From: Oscillospiraceae bacterium
Lineage (GTDB): Bacteria > Bacillota > Clostridia > Oscillospirales > Oscillospiraceae
Length of the DNA stretch: 45,619 nucleotides
Assembly (NCBI GenBank): GCA_021771635.1
Contig: JAETOQ010000014.1
Coordinates: 1 to 45,619 of the forward strand
Direction: 5' to 3'
The notes beneath the pieces are model-generated. The model was not told the origin of the DNA and ran no database searches. It worked only from the letters and a program-made list of their open reading frames with translations. A program made the position numbers and the translations under genes. Of the stretch, positions 41,034-45,619 are shown in pieces. Positions within the stretch are counted from its first letter, which is position 1. Every line of letters starts with the position of its first letter.

Positions 41034-41921
41034 ATGGAATTTGCAACACTGAACAACGGCGTCAAAATGCCCATCCTGGGCTATGGCGTGTACCAGGTGA
41101 CACAGGAGGAATGCGAGCGCTGCGTACTGGACGCCCTGGAGGTGGGCTACCGCTCCATCGACACGGCCCAGAGCTACTTCAATGAGGAGCAGGTGGGCAG
41201 TGCGATTCAAAAATCCGGCGTGCCCCGGGAGGATATTTTCCTGACCACAAAGGTCTGGATCGAGCACTATGGCTATGAGTCCGCCAAGGCCTCTGTGCTC
41301 AAGTCCATGGAGAAGCTGAAGACCGATTATCTGGACCTGGTACTGCTGCACCAGCCCTTCTCCGATGCCTATGGAGCCTGGCGGGCCCTGGAGGAGCTGT
41401 ACGAGGAGGGCCGCGTCCGGGCCATCGGCATCTCCAACTTCTACGCGGACCGCATGGTGGACTTTGCCTCCTTCAACCGTATCCGGCCCATGGTCAACCA
41501 GGTGGAGACACACATCTTCAATCAGCAAAAGACCGCCAGGGAGTGGATGGATAAATACGGCGTTCAGATCGAGGCTTGGGCGCCTTTCGGTGAGGGCCGG
41601 GGCGGAACCTTTGACCATCCGGTCATCGCCGGTATCGCCGCAAGGCATGGCAAAACGCCCGCACAGGTCATGCTGCGCTGGCACATCCAGCGGGGCGTGG
41701 TGGTCATCCCCAAGTCCACCCACAAGGAACGCATGGCGGAAAACTTCCAGGTCTTCGATTTCGCCCTGACCGCCGGGGAGATGGAGGCCATCGCCGCGCT
41801 GGACAAGGGGGAGAGCGCTTTCTTCTCCCACCAGGACCCCGCCATGGTGGAGTGGTTCGTGCAGATGGTGGAGGAGCGCAAAAGGAAGCAGGACAGCGCC
41901 AGGGAACGGAAGAACTGGTAA
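41034..41921 (+). CDS. Aldo/keto reductase
   Basis: A 295-residue NADPH-dependent reductase of the AKR superfamily. The catalytic tetrad is visible: Asp and Tyr in SIDTAQSYFNE, Lys in FLTTKVW, and His in VLLHQPF. The NADPH site is VVIPKSTHKERMAEN. It begins TLNNGVKMPILGYGVYQV. The C-terminal ~25 residues are highly charged. AGGAGG precedes the ATG by 9 nt. It probably reduces aldehydes or glyoxals. The fragment at 36290 is a remnant of another member of the family. Confidence 0.95.
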   Translation: MEFATLNNGVKMPILGYGVYQVTQEECERCVLDALEVGYRSIDTAQSYFNEEQVGSAIQKSGVPREDIFLTTKVWIEHYGYESAKASVLKSMEKLKTDYLDLVLLHQPFSDAYGAWRALEELYEEGRVRAIGISNFYADRMVDFASFNRIRPMVNQVETHIFNQQKTAREWMDKYGVQIEAWAPFGEGRGGTFDHPVIAGIAARHGKTPAQVMLRWHIQRGVVVIPKSTHKERMAENFQVFDFALTAGEMEAIAALDKGESAFFSHQDPAMVEWFVQMVEERKRKQDSARERKNW

Positions 41922-41942
41922 GGGCGGATCTGCATAAGTGAA

Positions 41943-41972
41943 CGCCGGGGGAGGCCAATGCCTCCCTCGGCG
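41943..41972 (+). terminator. Hairpin after the aldo/keto reductase gene
   Basis: CGCCGGGGGAGGC/GCCTCCCTCGGCG, 13-bp stem with one wobble and a CAAT loop, 22 nt past the stop. No clear U-run follows, so termination may be partial. Confidence 0.7.
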
Positions 41973-42069
41973 CGTATATTCTGCGCCTTTTCAGCACCGC
42001 CTGCGAGAGAGTTCCTTTTGCGCAGCTGAATGCCGGCTTTGGAGATTTTGTGATAAAATATAACCATAA

Positions 42070-42290
42070 AACTGGTGCCTGCCCGAAGTATCATTTGCCA
42101 AAGATGATTTCAAGGAAGAAGCCGTAGTGAAACTGCGTTCCATAACATTTGCGGCAATGGAGAATGTCCAGCCAGTGACCGTCATGGGCGGCGGGCGTCC
42201 ATCAACGCCATCATGAAAGGGAAGCTGGCGGCAGAGAGGGGAGAAAAGACACTGGCGTTCCGTGATATTTATGGTATAATCACAAAATAA
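42070..42290 (+). pseudogene. Frameshifted remnant of an unidentified gene
   Basis: One frame reads KDDFKEEAVVKLRSITFAAM then ENVQPVTVMGGG and soon meets a stop at 42214. A second frame, from about 42198, reads SINAIMKGKLAAERGEKTL and AFRDIYGIITK to a stop at 42288. Together they look like one C-terminal region split by a frameshift, without start. The family was not recognised. Confidence 0.35.
42272..42280 (+). promoter_or_regulatory. Extended -10 promoter of the 42313 gene cluster
   Basis: TGGTATAAT, a perfect extended -10, 32 nt before the first start codon; no clear -35. It lies within the gene remnant. Confidence 0.55.
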
Positions 42291-42312
42291 CAGTCCAATG
42301 GGAGGCAAAAGT

Positions 42313-42555
42313 ATGACCGACATCATCCGCTTTGACCAGTACGCAGGGGAGCCTGACCTGGACGCCATGGGCAGGGAGGCGCTGCGGGACTATCTGAAGA
42401 CGGTCCGGGCGCGGATCGAAGAACTGGACCAACAGGAGCCGGAGGATATGGAGAGCGAGGCGTATGAAGTTTGGGGCGCCCGCCACGAGGATCTGGAGGA
42501 CCTGGCCGATGAGATCCGGGATCGCCTGGACGAGCTGGAGGACACCCATGGCTGA
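42313..42555 (+). CDS. Small acidic protein of unknown function
   Basis: An 80-residue, strongly acidic, helical protein (DYLKTVRARIEELDQQEPEDMESEAYEVWGARHEDLEDLADEIRDRLDEL), probably a short helical hairpin or coiled coil. GGGAGG precedes the ATG at 42313; an in-frame ATG at 42298 lies before the ribosome site. It overlaps the next gene by 8 nt, so it belongs to the same operon. No family recognised. Confidence 0.78.
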   Translation: MTDIIRFDQYAGEPDLDAMGREALRDYLKTVRARIEELDQQEPEDMESEAYEVWGARHEDLEDLADEIRDRLDELEDTHG

Positions 42556-42880
42556 TTTTGTATACTGCAAGCTGGAGATCTTCATCCCGGAGAGTCACCT
42601 GGCGGCTTTGCAGAGAGCCCTGCGGGAGGTGGACGCCGGACACATCGGGAGCTATGACTGCTGCCTCTCTTACAGCCCCGTCACCGGCTGCTGGCGGCCG
42701 CTGGATGGGGCGGCACCGTATTTGGGGAGGATCGGTGAGATCAGTGCCGAGCCGGAGCTGAAGGTGGAGGTCACCTGCCGCACAGCGCGGGTGGACGAGA
42801 TCGTGGAGGCGGTGAAGCGCATTCACCCCTATGAGGAGCCGGTCATCAACGTGATCCCCCTGTACCGCACCAGCTTTTGA
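42548..42880 (+). CDS. Stand-alone NIF3/YqfO-type domain protein
   Basis: A 110-residue protein resembling the inserted central domain of NIF3/YqfO proteins, which has a CutA-like fold. Matching segments are KLEIFIPESHLAALQRALREVDAGHIGSYDCC, RPLDGAAPYLGRIGEI and RIHPYEEPVINVIPL, the last being typical. The metal-binding NIF3 core is absent, so it is a single-domain relative whose role is unknown. The ATG overlaps the preceding gene's stop by 8 nt. Confidence 0.82.
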   Translation: MADFVYCKLEIFIPESHLAALQRALREVDAGHIGSYDCCLSYSPVTGCWRPLDGAAPYLGRIGEISAEPELKVEVTCRTARVDEIVEAVKRIHPYEEPVINVIPLYRTSF

Positions 42881-42900
42881 GAGACAGCGGAGGAGCCTGC

Positions 42901-43362
42901 ATGAAGCGCATTGCCATACTATCCGACACCCACGGCCTTCTGCGGCCGGAAGTCATGGAACGGCTGGAGGGGGCCGACGTCATCCTCCATGCCGGGGATA
43001 TCAACACCCGGGCCATCGTGGACGCCCTGCGGACCTGTGCTCCGGTCTATATCGTCCGGGGCAACAACGACAAGGAGTGGGCGGCGGACCTGCCCCACGA
43101 CCTGACGGTGACCATCGAGGGCATCCGGTTCTTCATGGTCCACAATAAAAAGGATATCCCAAAGGGGCTGTCCGGCGTGGATGTGGTGGTATACGGCCAC
43201 TCCCACAAATACGCCTGCGAGGAGCGGGAGGGTGTGCTGTGGCTCAACCCCGGCAGCTGCGGCAGGCGCCGCTTTGACCAGGAGATCACCCTCTGCATGA
43301 TGGAGATCGAGGATGGGGAATACCGGACGGAGAAGATCACCATTCCCCATGAGAGGAAGTGA
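42901..43362 (+). CDS. YfcE/MJ0936-type metallophosphoesterase
   Basis: A 153-residue calcineurin-like phosphodiesterase. Metal ligands are seen in order: SDTHG (Asp, His), HAGDI (Asp), RGNND (Asn, Asp), VHNKK (His) and YGHSHKY (two His), closing with LNPGSCGRRR. Members hydrolyse phosphodiesters, including model nucleotides, in the cytoplasm; the natural substrate is unknown. GGAGCC-type ribosome site ahead of ATG. It follows the NIF3-type gene by 20 nt. Confidence 0.94.
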   Translation: MKRIAILSDTHGLLRPEVMERLEGADVILHAGDINTRAIVDALRTCAPVYIVRGNNDKEWAADLPHDLTVTIEGIRFFMVHNKKDIPKGLSGVDVVVYGHSHKYACEEREGVLWLNPGSCGRRRFDQEITLCMMEIEDGEYRTEKITIPHERK

Positions 43363-43366
43363 GACC

Positions 43367-43867
43367 GTGGAGCTGGGCCTGACCATTCCCTTACAGCGGC
43401 ACCTGAAGCTGGCACCGCCGCCCTATGGCACGGAGCCGGACCGCCGCTTCTGCTGGGATCTCCATGTCACCAGTCTGCGGGGGCGGAAAAGCCTGCTGGC
43501 CGTCCACTGTCACAGCCGGTATGCCTTTGTGCTCTTCGACCTGCCCGCCCCGGCATGGATGGACCTGCCTCATACGTTTCTTGACGGCCTGAACCGGAGC
43601 CTGTCCGCCGCCGGGATCTCGGAGGATGACATAAACGGCTATCTTCTCAACGGGGGAGACTGCCGCCTGACCAGGACCCATGGCCGCCGGGAGGTGGCCT
43701 TTCTCAACCGGGCCTGGGTGGACGTGATGGCTTTGGACTACTGCCTGGACGAGACGGCACGGGAGCAGCCTCTGCTGGACCACGCCGTGAACGCCCAACA
43801 TAGCCGCTGTGCGGGTCTTGCGGGGCTGGCTCCGGCGGCGGAACGGATATCAGAGCGTTTGAAATGA
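43367..43867 (+). CDS. Conserved hypothetical protein
   Basis: A 166-residue soluble protein starting at GTG (43367) with GAGAGGAAG upstream; a start at 43313 would overlap the phosphoesterase. It has segments RFCWDLHVTSLRGRKSLLAVHCHSRYAFVLFDL and LTRTHGRREVAFLNRAWVDVMALD that look conserved in style; two His near HCHSRY and one in THGRRE could bind metal or phosphate. It resembles uncharacterised proteins of Firmicutes (possibly the DUF6933 group) but I cannot confirm the family. It is in the same operon as yaaA. Confidence 0.8.
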   Translation: MELGLTIPLQRHLKLAPPPYGTEPDRRFCWDLHVTSLRGRKSLLAVHCHSRYAFVLFDLPAPAWMDLPHTFLDGLNRSLSAAGISEDDINGYLLNGGDCRLTRTHGRREVAFLNRAWVDVMALDYCLDETAREQPLLDHAVNAQHSRCAGLAGLAPAAERISERLK

Positions 43868-43878
43868 GGACACGGAAC

Positions 43879-44649
43879 ATGCGGATCATCATCTCACCGG
43901 CGAAAAAAATGAAGATGGACCTGGACAGCTTTGCGGTGGAGGGCCTGCCGACCTTCGTGGACGAGGCGGAGCGGCTGAGGACCACCCTGCTGGAAATGTC
44001 CCCCAAGGAGCTGCAGACGCTCTGGAGGTGCGGCGATGCCATCGCCGGCTTGAATGTGGAGCGCCTGCGGGATATGGACCTGCGCCGTCGACTGACGCCC
44101 GCGGTTTTGGCCTATGAGGGCCTCCAGTACCAATACATGGCGCCGGGAGTCTTTGAGACCGGGCACCTGGCCTACATACGGGAGCACCTGCGCATCCTGT
44201 CCGGCTTTTACGGCCTGCTGCGGCCCTTCGACGGCGTGACGCCCTACCGGCTGGAGATGCAGGCCCGGCTGTCCGTGGATGGGAAGAAGGACCTGTACGC
44301 CTTCTGGGGCGGCAGACTGGCGGAGCACCTGGCGGCGGAGACGGATCTTGTGCTGAACCTGGCCTCCAAGGAGTACAGCCGCGCCGTGGAACCGTACCTG
44401 CCCGCCTCGGTCCGGTTCCTCACCTGCACGTTTGGGGAATGGAAAGGCGGGAAGATCGTGGAGAAGGGCACCGTGTGCAAAATGGCCCGGGGCCAGATGG
44501 TGCGCTGGCTGGCGGAAAACAACATCGAAGACACGGGGGATATTCGGGCGTTCGCGGACCTGGGCTACGCATTCTCGCCCGCCCATTCCACAGAGAACAA
44601 CGCCGTGTTCATCAAAGACGGAACCGCGGAGCAGCAAGAAGGAGAATGA
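43879..44649 (+). CDS. yaaA: YaaA-family peroxide stress protein
   Basis: A 256-residue YaaA/DUF328 protein. It has the hallmark start MRIIISPAKKM, the central AYEGLQYQYMAP and LRILSGFYGLLRPFDGVTPYRLEMQARL, and NLASKEYSRAV. In E. coli YaaA limits free iron under peroxide stress and binds DNA; in an anaerobe an oxidative-stress role is plausible. The start at 43879 fits the family and has GAGGA upstream; an ATG at 43864 overlaps the prior stop. Followed immediately by the methyltransferase gene. Confidence 0.95.
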   Translation: MRIIISPAKKMKMDLDSFAVEGLPTFVDEAERLRTTLLEMSPKELQTLWRCGDAIAGLNVERLRDMDLRRRLTPAVLAYEGLQYQYMAPGVFETGHLAYIREHLRILSGFYGLLRPFDGVTPYRLEMQARLSVDGKKDLYAFWGGRLAEHLAAETDLVLNLASKEYSRAVEPYLPASVRFLTCTFGEWKGGKIVEKGTVCKMARGQMVRWLAENNIEDTGDIRAFADLGYAFSPAHSTENNAVFIKDGTAEQQEGE

Positions 44650-45482
44650 TGCCAATGCCGCACATCATGGAGATAACCGACATATCAGCGCCGGAGCTGG
44701 ACGTCTTTGCGCGTTTGACGGAGGCCCAGCTGCGCTCCCGGCAGGAGCCGGAGAAGGGCATTTTCATCGCGGAGAGCCCCAAGGTGATCGGCCGCGCTCT
44801 GGACGCGGGATACGAGCCTGTCTCCCTGCTCATGGAGCGCAGGCAGATCGAAGGGCAGGCGCGGGACATCATCGCCCGCTGCGGAGAGGTCCCGGTCTAC
44901 ACCGCCGGTCGTGCCCTCCTGGCGGGACTGACCGGATACGAGCTGACGCGGGGCGTGCTGTGCGCCATGCGGCGGCCCGAACTGCCCAGCGTCGAGGAGC
45001 TGTGCGCCCATGCGCGGCGGGTGGCTGTCCTGGAGGGGATCGTGGATTCCACCAACATCGGCGCCATTTTCCGTTCCGCCGCGGCGCTGAACATGGACGC
45101 CGTGCTGGTCACGCCCTCCTGCAGTGATCCGCTGTACCGGCGGGCGGTGCGGGTCAGCATGGGCACGGTCTTTCAGGTCCCGTGGACGCGGATCGGAAAC
45201 GAGGTCTCCGACTGGCCGGGACAGGGCCTCCGGCGCCTGCGGCGGCTGGGCTTCAAGACCGCCGCTATGGCCCTGAGCGAGACGGCCATCAGCATCGAGG
45301 AGCCCGCGCTCTGCGGGGAGGAGAGGCTGGCTATCGTATTGGGCACGGAGGGGGACGGACTGGCGGATGGGACCATCGCCGGCTGCGACTACACCGTGCG
45401 CATCCCCATGGCCCACCATGTGGATTCTCTGAACGTGGCGGCGGCCAGCGCGGTGGCCTTTTGGCAGCTGCGGGCCAGATGA
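44649..45482 (+). CDS. TrmH/SpoU-family RNA methyltransferase
   Basis: A 277-residue SPOUT enzyme that 2'-O-methylates a ribose in rRNA or tRNA. The N-terminal part (~20-110) is the substrate-binding domain (FIAESPKVIGRALDAGYEPVSLL). The catalytic knot has motif 1 VDSTNIGAIFRSAAALNMDAVLV with Asn and Arg, motif 2 IVLGTEGDGL and motif 3 VRIPMAHHVDSLNVAAASAVAFW. Several ATGs (44646, 44649, 44655) are possible after GGAG at 44641; 44649 is chosen. It is the last gene of the plus-strand cluster. Confidence 0.94.
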   Translation: MPMPHIMEITDISAPELDVFARLTEAQLRSRQEPEKGIFIAESPKVIGRALDAGYEPVSLLMERRQIEGQARDIIARCGEVPVYTAGRALLAGLTGYELTRGVLCAMRRPELPSVEELCAHARRVAVLEGIVDSTNIGAIFRSAAALNMDAVLVTPSCSDPLYRRAVRVSMGTVFQVPWTRIGNEVSDWPGQGLRRLRRLGFKTAAMALSETAISIEEPALCGEERLAIVLGTEGDGLADGTIAGCDYTVRIPMAHHVDSLNVAAASAVAFWQLRAR

Positions 45483-45503
45483 CTGCGGGACAGGAAAAAA
45501 GAA

Positions 45504-45530
45504 CGGAGCGCCGCGTGATGCGGCGCTCCG
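45504..45530 (+). terminator. Hairpin after the TrmH-type gene
   Basis: CGGAGCGCCGC/GCGGCGCTCCG, perfect 11-bp stem with GTGAT loop, 22 nt past the stop; no U-run follows. Nothing further is recognised to the end of the window. Confidence 0.78.
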
Positions 45531-45619
45531 CAGACTGTCGATAAACCCGAAAAACCAGGAAAATGGGAAGGAAAGGTGTGCGCGGGAAACCCAGGAAGGG
45601 TGTCCTGCGCCATTCAAAT

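Overview
The window reads as a GC-rich chromosomal segment of a strictly anaerobic Firmicute, most likely an Oscillospiraceae-type gut Clostridium. The evidence is the class III (glycyl-radical) ribonucleotide reductase, the large single-chain PurL, a stand-alone AICAR transformylase, a lysine riboswitch, Gram-positive Shine-Dalgarno sites before almost every gene, and an OpuC-type osmolyte transporter with a BusR-like regulator. This is inference from gene content; no rRNA or other marker gene is present. No tRNA, rRNA, CRISPR array or phage module was seen.

Layout. (1) 1-334: a run of small hairpins and a duplicated 3' end of guaB. (2) 335-15850, minus strand: a purine operon reading gntR - purE - purF-like paralogue - purC - purF - purM - purN - AICAR transformylase - purD - purL - GNAT - guaB, with tight start/stop overlaps. 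It is driven by a promoter at 15840-15868 whose -10 lies inside an inverted repeat that the first gene product (GntR/UTRA) probably binds. purB, purK, IMP cyclohydrolase, purA and guaA are not here. (3) 15996-18500, plus strand: aroK, an SLH-domain exported protein and a MerR/TipAS-type regulator. (4) 18508-23145, minus strand: nrdG and nrdD (with a fused CxxC redox domain) followed by trxB, with NrdR-box-like palindromes. (5) 23184-26217, minus strand: a lysine-riboswitch-controlled amino-acid ABC transporter. (6) 26338-29250: a PAP2 phosphatase, then a convergent ECF sigma/anti-sigma pair preceded by a four-way-junction structured element. (7) 29316-33310, minus strand: a BusR-like regulator and an OpuC-type compatible-solute transporter with a permease/binding-protein fusion. 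(8) 33464-41972: a patchwork of redox genes (nitroreductase, cupin, flavodoxin, FMN reductase, carboxymuconolactone decarboxylase, aldo/keto reductase), their regulators (ArsR, LysR, MerR), a low-GC MATE transporter and decayed gene fragments. (9) 42070-45530, plus strand: a housekeeping-like cluster with a NIF3-type domain, a phosphoesterase, yaaA and a TrmH-type methyltransferase.

The most distinctive signal that is not a conventional gene is a family of short mobile-looking repeats. Two full 166-bp copies (33595-33760, 36099-36264) and one truncated copy (12943-13080) share imperfect inverted ends and an internal hairpin. A related, diverged copy lies at 22176-22389. Two of the four start exactly at the stop codon of the upstream gene. 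Other unannotated structure includes a 170-bp tandem duplication before purD, a palindromic unit before aroK and the four-way junction before the sigma factor. Among proteins, the clearest oddity is the second PurF, which keeps the phosphoribosyltransferase motif and cysteines placed like iron-sulfur ligands but has glycine where the glutaminase nucleophile cysteine should be.
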